A stretch of 64,000 nucleotides of DNA from Pseudomonas oligotrophica (GCF_021726475.1 NZ_JAKJRU010000001.1:797178-861177), one strand, 5' to 3'. Shown: positions 10,681 through 20,378, counted from the stretch's first letter. Notes: generated by a model from the sequence alone, not told the origin. Numbers and translations are program-made.

Positions 10681-11475
10681 TCAGGCCAGGTCCAGCGGCA
10701 GGCGCCGCGGGATGTACTGGCCGCGGCCCGGTGCCTCGGCATCGCGCAGGGTGCGCCAGGTGTAGTCCAGCGCGCTGCGCACGGCGCCGACCACGTCCTG
10801 GCCGAGCGCCAGGCGGCCGGCCAGCGCGCTGGCCAGGGTGCAGCCGGAGCCGTGGTAGCTGCCCGGCAGGCGCGCGCAGGTGAAGTCGTGGCGGCTGCCG
10901 TCGCGGCAGTAGAGGCGGTTGTGCACCTCGTGCTCGTCGCCATGGCCGCCGGTGATCAGCAGGTGTTCGATGTGCGGCAGCAGGCGCTCGGCGCATTCGT
11001 CGGCCGTGCCCTCGGGCAGCTCGGCGAGGATGCGTGCCTCGGGCAGGTTCGGCGTGGCGATGGTCGAGGCCGGGAACAGCCGCTCGCGCAATGCGTAGCC
11101 GACCTCGTCCTTGCCCAGCGAGCCACCGCCACCGGCGCGCAGCACCGGGTCGCAGACCAGCGGCACGCCGGGCAGGCGGCCCATGATCTCGAGCACCGTC
11201 TCGACCATTTCCACCGAGCCGAGCATGCCGAGCTTGACCGCTGCCACCGGCAGGTCGGCGATGATCGCCTCGGCCTGGGCCAGCACCCAGGCGCGGTCCA
11301 GCACGCGGAAATCGGTGACGTCGACGGTGTCCTGCACGGTCAGCGCGGTGACCGCCGGGGCGGCGTGGCACTGCTGCGCCAGCAGCGCTTCGATATCGGC
11401 CTGCAGGCCGGCACCGCCGACCGGGTCGTGGCCGGACAGGCAGAGGACGACGGGACGCGACGGGTGGCTGTGCAT
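10681..11475 (-). CDS. thiD: Hydroxymethylpyrimidine/phosphomethylpyrimidine kinase
   Basis: Phosphorylates HMP twice to give HMP-PP for thiamine synthesis. It has 264 residues in the ribokinase-like fold. The substrate-binding motif LSGHDPVGGAGLQADIEA is near residue 15, and the anion-hole/ATP region SYHGSGCTLASALA is near residue 215. The ATG at 11475 is used; in-frame sequence upstream is Arg/Pro-rich and not family-like. It is divergent from the ladS-like sensor gene, with 265 bases between start codons, which probably holds both promoters. Confidence 0.94.
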   Translation of the reverse strand: MHSHPSRPVVLCLSGHDPVGGAGLQADIEALLAQQCHAAPAVTALTVQDTVDVTDFRVLDRAWVLAQAEAIIADLPVAAVKLGMLGSVEMVETVLEIMGRLPGVPLVCDPVLRAGGGGSLGKDEVGYALRERLFPASTIATPNLPEARILAELPEGTADECAERLLPHIEHLLITGGHGDEHEVHNRLYCRDGSRHDFTCARLPGSYHGSGCTLASALAGRLALGQDVVGAVRSALDYTWRTLRDAEAPGRGQYIPRRLPLDLA

Positions 11476-11740
11476 GCGGCGGTTTCCTGCATCGGGGCGC
11501 GCCGTGCCGGCGTGACGGCGGGCAGGCGGGCGGGGACGGACATGGCGCGTGAGCTTACCACCAAAGCTCGCGCGCGGCCGCCGCGCCGGTGCGTGCCGAT
11601 GTGCCGCGCCAGCGCCGGGGTGAGTCAGAGGAGTCCGCCATACCTGCAACGGCCGTCACCCGGCCGCCGCGCGCGATTCCACTTTGCCACGCTTGACGCT
11701 ACTGTCAGCGCATTCACCGGACCCGCTGTCGAGACACCTC

Positions 11741-13732
11741 ATGGGATATTCCTGGCTGTTGTTCCTTTTCCTGGGGCTGTTGCCGGCGCTTGCCGGCGCC
11801 GTCGAACTCGACGAGCGCACCGAGCGCCTCGCCCTCGGCGAGCATCTCGCGGTGTTCGAGGATGCCAGCGGCACCGCGGACATCGAGCAGGTGCGCGGGG
11901 CCTTCGCCGAGCGCTTCCAGCCGCACGACCGTGCGGTGCTCAATGCCGGCTACTCGCGTTCGGCCTACTGGCTGCGCCTGGACCTGCTCTACCGCCCCGG
12001 CACCGACGTGGCGGCGCGCCGCTGGCTGCTGGAGCTGGCCTATCCGCCGCTGGACGATATCCAGCTGTTCGTGCCCGATGGCCAGGGCGGCTATCGCCTG
12101 GCCTGGCGCACCGGCGATACCCACCCGTTCTCCGACCGCCAGTTCCTCCAGGGCGACTACCTGTTCGCCCTCGACCTGCAGCCGGGCGTGCCGCAGCAGG
12201 TCTACCTGCGCCTGCAGAGCCAGGGCTCGGTGCAGGCGCCGCTGACGCTCTGGTCGCAGGATGCCTACCTCGAATACCAGCCCAAGCGCATCTACGTGCT
12301 CGGGCTGATCTACGGCGTGCTGCTGGTGATGCTGGTCTACAACCTGTTCGTCTACCTCGGCATCCGCGACGCCAGCTACCTCTATTACATCGCCTACATC
12401 GCGACCTTCGGGCTGTACCAGGTCTCGGTCAACGGTGCCGGGGTGCAGTTCCTCTGGCCTGACCACCCGCTGTGGGCCAACCTGGCCACGCCGCTGCTGA
12501 TCGGCGCGGCGGGGCTGTTCGGTTGCCAGTTCACCCGCAGCTTCCTGCAGACCGCCAGGCACAGCCCGTGGATCGACCGCCTGCTGCTGCTGATGATGGG
12601 CATGGCCGGGCTGGTCATGGCGCTGGCGCTGTGGGCCGACTACAGCCTGTCGCTGCGCATGGCGACCCTGCTGGCGCTACTCTTCACCCTGGTGGTGTTC
12701 GCCGCCGGCATCGCCGCCTGGGCCAGCGGGATGCGCGTCGCCCGCTACTTCGTCATCGCCTGGAGCGCGCTGCTGCTGGGCGGGCAGATCAACACCCTGA
12801 TGGTGCTCGGCTACCTGCCGCACACCTTCCTGACCATGTATGCCAGCCAGATCGGCTCGGCCATCGAGGTGGCGCTGCTCTCGCTGGCGCTGGCCGACCG
12901 TATCAATGCCCTGCGCGACGAACGCACGGCGATCCTCGAGGCCAGCGGGGCCGAGCTGGCCCGCCTGAACGGCCAGCTGGCCGAGAGCAATCGGCTGAAG
13001 GACGAGTTCCTCGCCACCGTCAGCCACGAACTGCGCACGCCGATGATGGGCGTCAGCGGTGCCCTGCAATTGCTGCCCGATGCGGAGAGCGCAGAGGAGC
13101 GCACGCAGTTCCACGGCCTGGCCGAGCGTTCGGCGCGGGCGATGCTGCGGATGGTCGACGACCTGCTGCTGCTCTGCGAACTGCGTGCCGGGCGGGTGGC
13201 GGCGCGGCCGGCGCCGCTGCGCCTGGGCGACATCGCCGAGTGCCTGCGTCGGCAATACGAGCTGCAGGCGCAGGCCAAGGGCCTGGTGCTGCGGGTCGAA
13301 TGCGCGCCGGGGCTGGAGCGGCCGCTGCTGGGCGACGAGGAGCGCATCCTCCAGTGCCTGTCGCGGCTGCTGGACAATGCCATCAAGTTCACCGACGGCG
13401 GCGGCGTGACGCTGCGCATGACCGCGGCGCCGGAAGCGGACGGCGTGCTGCCGGTGCGCCTGGAGGTGATCGACAGCGGCATCGGCTTCAGCGCACCGGA
13501 GGGTGGGCTGGTCTACGAACACTTCCGCCAGCTGGATGGCTCCATGACCCGCCGTCATGGCGGGCTGGGCATCGGCCTGGCGATCTGCAGCCATCTGGCG
13601 CAGGTCCTCGGCGGCGCCCTCGGCCACCATTCCAGCCCGGGTGCCGGCAGCTGCTTCGGCCTGCAGCTGCGCTTGCCGCTGGCCGAGGGCGAGCAGGTGA
13701 CGCCGCCTGCGGGCATCGTCCAGGCCGTCTGA
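11741..13732 (+). CDS. LadS-like membrane sensor histidine kinase, without receiver domain
   Basis: A 663-residue sensor kinase. Order: signal peptide (about 1-20), extracytoplasmic 7TMR-DISMED2 domain (about 25-160), seven-helix 7TMR-DISM membrane domain (about 180-385), HisKA with H-box ATVSHELRTPMMG (His about 428), and HATPase with N-box LDNAIKFTDGGG, G1 DSGIGF and GLGIGLAI (about 540-640). In P. aeruginosa LadS feeds the GacS/GacA-RsmY/Z network and sits beside thiD, as here. That protein ends in a receiver domain; this one stops about 25 residues after the ATPase domain. The ATG at 11741 is preferred; an in-frame TTG lies upstream. Confidence 0.88.
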   Translation: MGYSWLLFLFLGLLPALAGAVELDERTERLALGEHLAVFEDASGTADIEQVRGAFAERFQPHDRAVLNAGYSRSAYWLRLDLLYRPGTDVAARRWLLELAYPPLDDIQLFVPDGQGGYRLAWRTGDTHPFSDRQFLQGDYLFALDLQPGVPQQVYLRLQSQGSVQAPLTLWSQDAYLEYQPKRIYVLGLIYGVLLVMLVYNLFVYLGIRDASYLYYIAYIATFGLYQVSVNGAGVQFLWPDHPLWANLATPLLIGAAGLFGCQFTRSFLQTARHSPWIDRLLLLMMGMAGLVMALALWADYSLSLRMATLLALLFTLVVFAAGIAAWASGMRVARYFVIAWSALLLGGQINTLMVLGYLPHTFLTMYASQIGSAIEVALLSLALADRINALRDERTAILEASGAELARLNGQLAESNRLKDEFLATVSHELRTPMMGVSGALQLLPDAESAEERTQFHGLAERSARAMLRMVDDLLLLCELRAGRVAARPAPLRLGDIAECLRRQYELQAQAKGLVLRVECAPGLERPLLGDEERILQCLSRLLDNAIKFTDGGGVTLRMTAAPEADGVLPVRLEVIDSGIGFSAPEGGLVYEHFRQLDGSMTRRHGGLGIGLAICSHLAQVLGGALGHHSSPGAGSCFGLQLRLPLAEGEQVTPPAGIVQAV

Positions 13733-13837
13733 GCGCGGGACCGATCGGCAGGCTCTTTGGCGCATACCTCGCTTCAGCACCCCGGCCGATCGTGCTTCAC
13801 TCAGATCGTCCTCCAGCCGATCGAGAAGGAGCCCGCC

Positions 13838-15481
13838 ATGCTGCCGCATCCCTGTGCCGAAACCCACGAGGTCATCAACCAGGTGCCGCCGCTGGACGGC
13901 GCCAACCTCTACCGCCTCGACCTGCCGCTGCAGCAGTGGGTGGCGCGCTTCGGCGGCACCTGGGCCGAGCCGCGCCTGGACACCTACGGCGCCCTCGCCG
14001 GCGGCCCGCTGATGGCTGCCGGCTTTCTCGCCAACGAGAACAAGCCGCAGCTGCGCAGCCATGATCGCTACGGCCACCGGATCGACCAGGTCGACTTCCA
14101 CCCGGCCTACCACGAGCTGATGCGCACCGCCATCGAGCACGGCATCCCCTCGCTGCCCTGGACCGATCCGCAGCCCGGCGCGCAGGTGGCGCGCGCGGCG
14201 CTGATGTACCTGCACAACCAGGCCGAGGCCGGCACCAGTTGCCCGCTGACCATGACCTACGCCAGCGTGCCGGCGCTGCGCCTGCAGCCGGATTTGGCCG
14301 AGCGCTGGCTGCCGAAGATCCTCGCCACCGAATACGACCCGCGCAATGTGCCTATGGAGGACAAGGCCGGTGTCACCATCGGCATGGCCATGACCGAGAA
14401 GCAGGGCGGCACCGACGTGCGCGCCAACACCACCCGCGCCTGGCCGGTCGGCGCCGGCGGGCCGGGCCAGGCCTACGAGCTGGTCGGCCACAAGTGGTTC
14501 TGCTCGGCGCCGATGTGTGACGCCTTCCTGACCCTGGCGCAGACCGACAAGGGGCTGTCCTGCTTCCTGCTGCCGCGCCATCGGCCGGACGGCACGCGCA
14601 ACGCCTTCGAGATCCAGCGCCTGAAGAACAAGCTCGGCAACTGGGCCAACGCCTCCAGCGAAGTGGAGTTCCGCGGCGCGCTGGCCTGGATGGTCGGTGA
14701 CGAGGGCCGCGGCGTGCCGACCATCATCGAGATGGTCGCTTCGACCCGCTTCGACTGCATGGTCGGCTCCAGCTCGCTGATGCGCCAGGCATTGACCCAG
14801 GCCCTCCATCACTGCCGCCACCGCCGGGTCGGCGGGCGTGCGCTCGCCGAGCAGCCGCTGATGCAGAACGTGCTCGCCGACCTCGCCCTGGAAAGCGAAG
14901 CGGCCCTGGCGCTGACCCTGCGCATGGGCCATGCGCTGGACAACCGGGCCGACGAGGCCCAGGACAAGTTCGCCCGGCTGGTGACCGCAGTCGGCAAGTA
15001 CTGGATCTGCAAGCGCGCCCCGGAAATGATCGCCGAGGCCAGCGAATGCCTGGGCGGAGCCGGCTACGTCGAGGAAACCATCCTCCCGCGGCTCTACCGC
15101 GAGGCGCCGGTCAATTCCATCTGGGAAGGCTCGGGCAACGTCCAGTGCCTGGACGTGCTGCGCACGCTGTCGAAGGAAGCCGGCGTGCTCGACGTGCTGT
15201 TCGCCGAACTCGGCGACGGCCACGGCGACCGCCATCTGGCCACGCATATCGCCCGCCTCAAGCGCGACCTGCACGACGCCGACGACAGCCAGTACCGCGC
15301 CCGCCAGCTCACCGAAGACCTGGCCATCGCCCTGCAGGCCAGGCTCCTGCTCGAGGCCGGCAACAGCGCGGTGAGCGACGCCTTCATCGCCAGCCGCCTG
15401 GCCAGCAGCCGCCGCGCCTACGGCACCCTGCCACGCGGCATCGCCCTGCCACCGATCCTCGACCGCTCCACCCCGAGCTGA
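13838..15481 (+). CDS. AidB-type acyl-CoA dehydrogenase
   Basis: A 547-residue flavoprotein of the isovaleryl-CoA dehydrogenase/AidB branch. Matches to E. coli AidB include FHPAYHELM, GMAMTEKQGGTDVRANTTRA, VGHKWFCSAP, STRFDCMVGSSS and RLYREAPVNSIWEGSGNVQC, and length is close to AidB (541). AidB is induced by alkylation stress and binds DNA; whether that applies here is unknown. The start at 13838 follows a good AAGGAG site. It is the last core gene before the CRISPR-Cas locus; only 69 bases separate its stop from the first CRISPR repeat. Confidence 0.9.
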   Translation: MLPHPCAETHEVINQVPPLDGANLYRLDLPLQQWVARFGGTWAEPRLDTYGALAGGPLMAAGFLANENKPQLRSHDRYGHRIDQVDFHPAYHELMRTAIEHGIPSLPWTDPQPGAQVARAALMYLHNQAEAGTSCPLTMTYASVPALRLQPDLAERWLPKILATEYDPRNVPMEDKAGVTIGMAMTEKQGGTDVRANTTRAWPVGAGGPGQAYELVGHKWFCSAPMCDAFLTLAQTDKGLSCFLLPRHRPDGTRNAFEIQRLKNKLGNWANASSEVEFRGALAWMVGDEGRGVPTIIEMVASTRFDCMVGSSSLMRQALTQALHHCRHRRVGGRALAEQPLMQNVLADLALESEAALALTLRMGHALDNRADEAQDKFARLVTAVGKYWICKRAPEMIAEASECLGGAGYVEETILPRLYREAPVNSIWEGSGNVQCLDVLRTLSKEAGVLDVLFAELGDGHGDRHLATHIARLKRDLHDADDSQYRARQLTEDLAIALQARLLLEAGNSAVSDAFIASRLASSRRAYGTLPRGIALPPILDRSTPS

Positions 15482-15550
15482 GTAACCGGCCGGCGCGGTA
15501 GCTTGCGGCGATAGGGATTTTCCATTGCCGATCAGACGCATACGATTGGA

Positions 15551-17408
15551 GTGTTCCCCGCAGGCGCGGGGATGAACCGTTTGTACAATTCAGCGTACAT
15601 ATTTAGTTCTCGTGTTCCCCGCAGGCGCGGGGATGAACCGCCGCTTCGCAACGTCCTCTTGGGTGAGGCCGCGTGTTCCCCGCAGGCGCGGGGATGAACC
15701 GAATGGTATTCGATGCACCGTCATGAATTGGCGGTGTTCCCCGCAGGCGCGGGGATGAACCGCGCAAATTCAAATCCCGCTGGTTCCGCGTCGCGTGTTC
15801 CCCGCAGGCGCGGGGATGAACCGCCGATTGCGGACTTCCCGAAGACGAAACACAAGTGTTCCCCGCAGGCGCGGGGATGAACCGATCCTGTCAGGCCTAG
15901 GAGCTGCAGAGTCGACGTGTTCCCCGCAGGCGCGGGGATGAACCGCGGTCTGTAGCATTAGAGCACTGCGGGCGGAGGTGTTCCCCGCAGGCGCGGGGAT
16001 GAACCGGCCATCGCGATACCGATGATCGCGACGCCAGCGTGTTCCCCGCAGGCGCGGGGATGAACCGGTCACGCACGGCCACGGCCACGGCGGCCGGATG
16101 TGTTCCCCGCAGGCGCGGGGATGAACCGCAGCACAGAAACGTCGTTCGAGACATCCGGGCGTGTTCCCCGCAGGCGCGGGGATGAACCGCAGCTACGACC
16201 ATGCGGCCCATGCCCTGGAGTGTGTTCCCCGCAGGCGCGGGGATGAACCGGTTCAGGACGGTGTTCGGGGTGAGGTGGTCAAGTGTTCCCCGCAGGCGCG
16301 GGGATGAACCGCAACTGCTCAGACTTCAGCGTGACCTGAAATCGTGTTCCCCGCAGGCGCGGGGATGAACCGCGTGGCCATGGAAGCCGATGCGCGACTT
16401 TTCCGTGTTCCCCGCAGGCGCGGGGATGAACCTGGAGTCGCTCGCGCTGCTGATCTGTTCCGAGCGTGTTCCCCGCAGGCGCGGGGATGAACCGGCCGCA
16501 GGCGGATAACTGGGGGGAGTCCGCTTGTGTTCCCCGCAGGCGCGGGGATGAACCGGCCTCCTCGAGCAGCTCGATCTCGCCCTCGTCGTGTTCCCCGCAG
16601 GCGCGGGGATGAACCGCGCCGCGGCGCGGCATCGGCCGGGCGCCTGGTGTGTTCCCCGCAGGCGCGGGGATGAACCGGCATCAAGGCCGCCCGCATGCTG
16701 TTCCCGCGTGTGTTCCCCGCAGGCGCGGGGATGAACCGCACTACGGAACGCAGACTGGCCGCACGGTGGAAGTGTTCCCCGTAGGCGCGGGGATGAACCG
16801 GCGTGCATGCCTTCCTGGGCGCCGAATCCGTCGTGTTCCCCGCAGGCGCGGGGATGAACCGCTGGGCGACATGGTGGCGAAGATCGCCAGCGAGTGTTCC
16901 TCGCAGGCGCGGGGATGAACCGCCGCCGGCGTCGGCCGGCTCCGGTCGAACGGGGTGTTCCCCGCAGGCGCGGGGATGAACCGGGTACAAAGTTACCTGT
17001 TAAGCCGGCGTACGAGTGTTCCCCGCAGGCGCGGGGATGAACCGGCGTTGCCGAACTCGTCCGAGGCTCGCCCGCGGTGTTCCCCGCAGGCGCGGGGATG
17101 AACCGGCCGACCGAGCGTGCTCCGATGCGTTCCGCTCGTGTTCCCCGCAGGCGCGGGGATGAACCGGGGCGCCAGTTCCACAACCAGGACACCGGCTAGT
17201 GTTCCCCGCAGGCGCGGGGATGAACCGACCGTCCACAGCTGGAAAACCCGGGACGAATGGTGTTCCCCGCAGGCGCGGGGATGAACCGCTCCTCCTTCTC
17301 GGCGGTCGGGAAGTCAGCGAGTGTTCCCCGCAGGCGCGGGGATGAACCGGACATACTTCGACCTGCAGAACCCCGCCACGCATGCCCCGCACCCGCGGAA
17401 ATGAACCA
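15551..17408 (+). CRISPR. CRISPR array 1 (type I-E, 30 intact repeats plus one decayed repeat)
   Basis: Thirty 29-base repeats at a 61-base period from 15551 to 17349, with 29 spacers, almost all 32 bases; the one at 16739-16771 is 33. The repeat begins GTGTT, has a six-pair stem CCCCGC-AGGC-GCGGGG and ends ATGAACCG, the type I-E form cut by Cas6e. Single-base variants occur at 16405 (last base T), 16772 (CCCCGT) and 16894 (CCTCGC). By comparison with E. coli, transcription is rightward and the leader should be on the left. The decayed repeat at the right end agrees with this polarity. Confidence 0.98.
17380..17408 (+). repeat. Decayed terminal repeat of CRISPR array 1
   Basis: The core GCCCCGCACCCGCGG followed by AATGAACCA is a degraded type I-E repeat, placed after a 30-base spacer. 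Unlike the other repeats of array 1 (loop AGGC), its loop is ACCC, the form used in array 2. Its right stem arm is damaged (GCGGAA), so Cas6e processing here should be poor. Confidence 0.85.
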
Positions 17409-17693
17409 GATCAGGTCGAGCCCCTCCCACGAGTTCGGGATGAACAGGCTGTAGAGGTCCGTCGCGCCTAGGTATGCGCTGTTTTGCTACGTATCGAGGC
17501 GTCCATCGGATGCGCGCTTGGCTCGCTCGCCTAACGGCTGCTACGGAATATCAACGCTCAAGGCTCGCTAGCAAACGGTGCCTGTGCGCTCCTGTCGCAG
17601 CGAAAACTTTACCTGTCTGCCCGTACAGACCTTTTAAGCGCGACTTGATGCGTGATTAGCTATCGATGGCTATTTGATATCGATAGGTTGCAT
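17409..17693. promoter_or_regulatory. Region upstream of cas3; likely cas operon promoter
   Basis: A 285-base non-coding stretch between array 1 and cas3. The left half shows nothing I can name. The right half becomes AT-richer (AAAACTTTACC, CTTTTAAGCG) and contains the inverted repeat GTCTG-CCCGTA-CAGAC at 17615-17630, which could be an operator or part of a terminator-like hairpin. No convincing -35/-10 pair is clear. The cas operon promoter must lie here or within array 1, because cas3 to cas2 are contiguous. Confidence 0.4.
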
Positions 17694-20378
17694 ATGCACA
17701 GGATGTGCTCGCACAGGTTTTCAGAACTGTCGGGGCCAGCAAGAACCCTCTGGGCCAAAAGCGGCGAGCCCGCGGGGCATGGATTGTTGGCCCACTTGCT
17801 CGACGTGGCGGCTGTCGTCGAGACGCTGCTGGCGCTCGAGCCGCCTGCCTCCTTGCGCTGGGCTATGCAGCAATTCGGCTTGCCGCATGCGGCCGTGTCT
17901 CGCTGGATCGCGGCATTGGCGGGTTTGCATGATTTCGGCAAGGCGATTCCGGGTTTCCAGGCCAAATGGCTCGAGGGCATGCAGGCTGACATAGCGTGTG
18001 GCCTTGAATTCCCGCCGGCTGCGTGCCGCAAGGATCGACATGATCTGGCCACTGCAGCTCTACTCACCCGTGAGCTATACGGTCTGGATATCGCCGACGC
18101 TGGCTGGCTTTGCCACGCCGTGCAGGCCGTCAGCGCTCACCATGGCTACCACTTCCTCGCGGACGAAACGAATCAGGGCAGGCCCGCAGGCGAGCCCCCT
18201 GAATGGGAAGCGGCGCGACAAGAAATCCTCGGTTGCTTTTGGCACACCGTTGCGCCTGATCAGCGTCCTGCGACCGATGAACTTTCATTGCCTGCCGTGA
18301 ACTGGCTGGCCGGCTTGACCAGCGCCGCCGACTGGATCGCCTCGAATCCCGAGTGGTTCGCGCTCGGCCAGCGCGGCTTCGATGAGCTGGATGCCTATTA
18401 CCAGGACGCATGTCGCCTGGCGCGCCTTGCCTTGGCGCACATCGGCTGGCGCGCCTTTTTTCCGCTACTCGACCAGTCATCCAGCGTCGACGAGTTGTTG
18501 GGCAGGGTCGTTGCTCGCCCGGGGCTGAGCGCACGTCCCTTGCAACGGGCCGGTGATCGGTTGCTGCGAGGCGTGCAAGGCCCTGCCCTGGTCCTCGTCG
18601 AGGCGCCCATGGGGGAAGGCAAGACCGAGCTCGCCTTTCTCGCGCATCTGCGTCTGCAGGCAGCCAATGGGCATCGTGGGCTGTATGTCGCACTCCCCAC
18701 CCAGGCAACGGGCAACGCGCTGTTCAAGCGGGCGCTGACCTTTCTCGAGCAGTTCAGCGAAGGCCCGTTGGACGTACAGCTTGTTCACGGCGGCGCGGCG
18801 ATGAACGTCGATATCCAACATCTGCGCGGCATCGCCGATGATCGGCAGGAAAGCCTGTCGGCATCGGCCTGGTTCTCCCAGCGCAAACGACCTCTGCTGT
18901 CGCCCTATGGGGTGGGCACGGTCGATCAGGCGCTGTTCGGCGTGCTCAATGTCAAGCACCACTTCGTTCGCCTGTGGGGCCTGGCCAACCGGGTCGTGGT
19001 GCTGGACGAGGTGCATGCCTACGACACCTACACCAATGGCCTGATCGTCGCCCTGCTGCGCTGGCTCAGGGCGTTGGGCTGCTCGGTGGTGCTGATGAGC
19101 GCGACCCTGCCGCTGGCCCGACGAGAAGAGCTGTTGCGCGCGTGGGGCGTCGCAGACGGCGTGCCCGAACTGGCCTACCCGCGTGTTTTGCTGGCGGATG
19201 ATGGCGGGGTGCGCGGCGAGCACTTCGGCGCTCGCCCCTTGGCGCCTATCCATCTGGCCTGGGTGGCCGAATCGATCGACGCGTTGGCCGATCAGGCCAT
19301 CGGCTTATTGGATACGGGTGGGTGTGGCGCGCTGATCGTCAACACTGTGGACCGTGCGCAGCAGCTCTACCGCTGTGTGCGAGAGCGGCTGGGCGAAAGC
19401 TGTGAGCTGTTCCTTTTCCACGCACGCTATCCGGCCGACGAGCGAGGCGAGCGTGAACGCCAGGTGTTGTCTGCCTTTGGCGTTGCGGGTGAGCGGCCCC
19501 CACGGGCGCTGCTGATCGCTACGCAGGTCGCCGAGCAGTCTTTGGATATCGATTTCGACTTCATGCTCAGCGACCTGGCTCCGGTCGACCTGCTGTTGCA
19601 GCGGGCCGGGCGGCTGCATCGGCACGAGCGCGAACGGCCTCCGGCGCATCGCCAGGCGCGGCTATGGGTTGCCGGGCTGCAGCGCGACAAGCTCCCGGAC
19701 CTGAAGGAGACCGCCTGGGGCTATGTCTACGACCCGTACGTCCTGCTGCGGACCTGGGCCTTCTTGCGTGACGAGCGCGAACTTCAACTGCCGGCCGATA
19801 TCGACCGCCTGGTACAGGCCGTATACGACGATGACGCGCTGCCGGCCGATCTCGAAGCCGCGGCGCGTGAGCAGATCGAGATCGAATCCTACGGCGAATA
19901 CCTGGCACGCATTCAGAAGGAGCGTCGTGAGGCACTGAACATCGCCATCGACCCGCGGGACGAACCGCAGCGCGCCTACGACAACAAGCCGCGCGGCAGC
20001 GAGGAGGGCGAGGGCACCGGGCTGGAAAACAAGACCCGCCTGGGCCGAGAGTCGATCACCCTGATTCCGGTCGAGTTGGCTGATGCCGGCTGGTGCGTGC
20101 GTCCGGGCGAGGCACCGTTCGCGCCGGATCGGCCGCTGTCCGACACGCTGGCGCGGCGCCTTTACGACCGCCAGTTGAAGGTGTCGCGCACGGCCCTGGT
20201 CAAGCGCTTCAAGTGCGACGAGCTGCCCGTTGCGTTCCAGCATCCGCTGCTTCGCAACTGCTATCCGTTGCCGCTGCAGCTAGGCCGTTACTCGCACGAG
20301 GGGCTTTGCCTGCAACTGGATGATGAACTCGGGCTGGTTTACCTGCCCGTCGAAGGACCGAACGAGGAGAAGGCATGA
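17694..20378 (+). CDS. cas3: CRISPR-associated helicase/nuclease Cas3 (type I-E)
   Basis: Degrades target DNA after recruitment by Cascade. It has about 894 residues. The N-terminal HD nuclease shows HLLDVA (about 34) and the HD pair in GLHDFGKAIPGFQ (about 79). The SF2 helicase has Walker A APMGEGKTELA (about 304), the DEAH-type box LDEVHAYDTYTNGL (about 437), motif III SATLP (about 469) and motif VI LLQRAGRLHRH (about 634). A C-terminal domain follows. The ATG at 17694 is chosen; GTG 17652 in frame would add 14 residues. It is first in the operon and overlaps casA by four bases. All key residues are present, so it looks active. Confidence 0.95.
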   Translation: MHRMCSHRFSELSGPARTLWAKSGEPAGHGLLAHLLDVAAVVETLLALEPPASLRWAMQQFGLPHAAVSRWIAALAGLHDFGKAIPGFQAKWLEGMQADIACGLEFPPAACRKDRHDLATAALLTRELYGLDIADAGWLCHAVQAVSAHHGYHFLADETNQGRPAGEPPEWEAARQEILGCFWHTVAPDQRPATDELSLPAVNWLAGLTSAADWIASNPEWFALGQRGFDELDAYYQDACRLARLALAHIGWRAFFPLLDQSSSVDELLGRVVARPGLSARPLQRAGDRLLRGVQGPALVLVEAPMGEGKTELAFLAHLRLQAANGHRGLYVALPTQATGNALFKRALTFLEQFSEGPLDVQLVHGGAAMNVDIQHLRGIADDRQESLSASAWFSQRKRPLLSPYGVGTVDQALFGVLNVKHHFVRLWGLANRVVVLDEVHAYDTYTNGLIVALLRWLRALGCSVVLMSATLPLARREELLRAWGVADGVPELAYPRVLLADDGGVRGEHFGARPLAPIHLAWVAESIDALADQAIGLLDTGGCGALIVNTVDRAQQLYRCVRERLGESCELFLFHARYPADERGERERQVLSAFGVAGERPPRALLIATQVAEQSLDIDFDFMLSDLAPVDLLLQRAGRLHRHERERPPAHRQARLWVAGLQRDKLPDLKETAWGYVYDPYVLLRTWAFLRDERELQLPADIDRLVQAVYDDDALPADLEAAAREQIEIESYGEYLARIQKERREALNIAIDPRDEPQRAYDNKPRGSEEGEGTGLENKTRLGRESITLIPVELADAGWCVRPGEAPFAPDRPLSDTLARRLYDRQLKVSRTALVKRFKCDELPVAFQHPLLRNCYPLPLQLGRYSHEGLCLQLDDELGLVYLPVEGPNEEKA

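Noticed and set aside
10681..11740. A TPP riboswitch upstream of thiD
   Set aside because: No CTGAGA-type conserved core is visible in the 265 bases upstream; thiamine genes in this arrangement often have none.
8121..12462. Long + strand frames over the hemL, thiE and thiD region
   Set aside because: All are shadows of the - strand biosynthetic genes, whose catalytic motifs are intact.
12677..15541. A 954-codon open frame on the - strand opposite the ladS-like and aidB-like genes
   Set aside because: It is the antisense of two well supported genes; its translation is low-complexity Gly/Arg/Ala/Gln sequence typical of high-GC shadow frames.
15770..17392. Several reading frames of 60-290 codons across array 1, with repeated translated peptides such as RFIPAPAGNT and SSPRLRGT
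   Set aside because: They are translations of the CRISPR repeat at a 61-base period (61 is 1 mod 3, so frames rotate). Such frames are often wrongly annotated as proteins.
17409..17450. A further decayed CRISPR repeat near GGGATGAACAG at 17437-17447
   Set aside because: It is out of register with the 61-base period (39 bases after the previous repeat end) and shares only about ten bases with the repeat.
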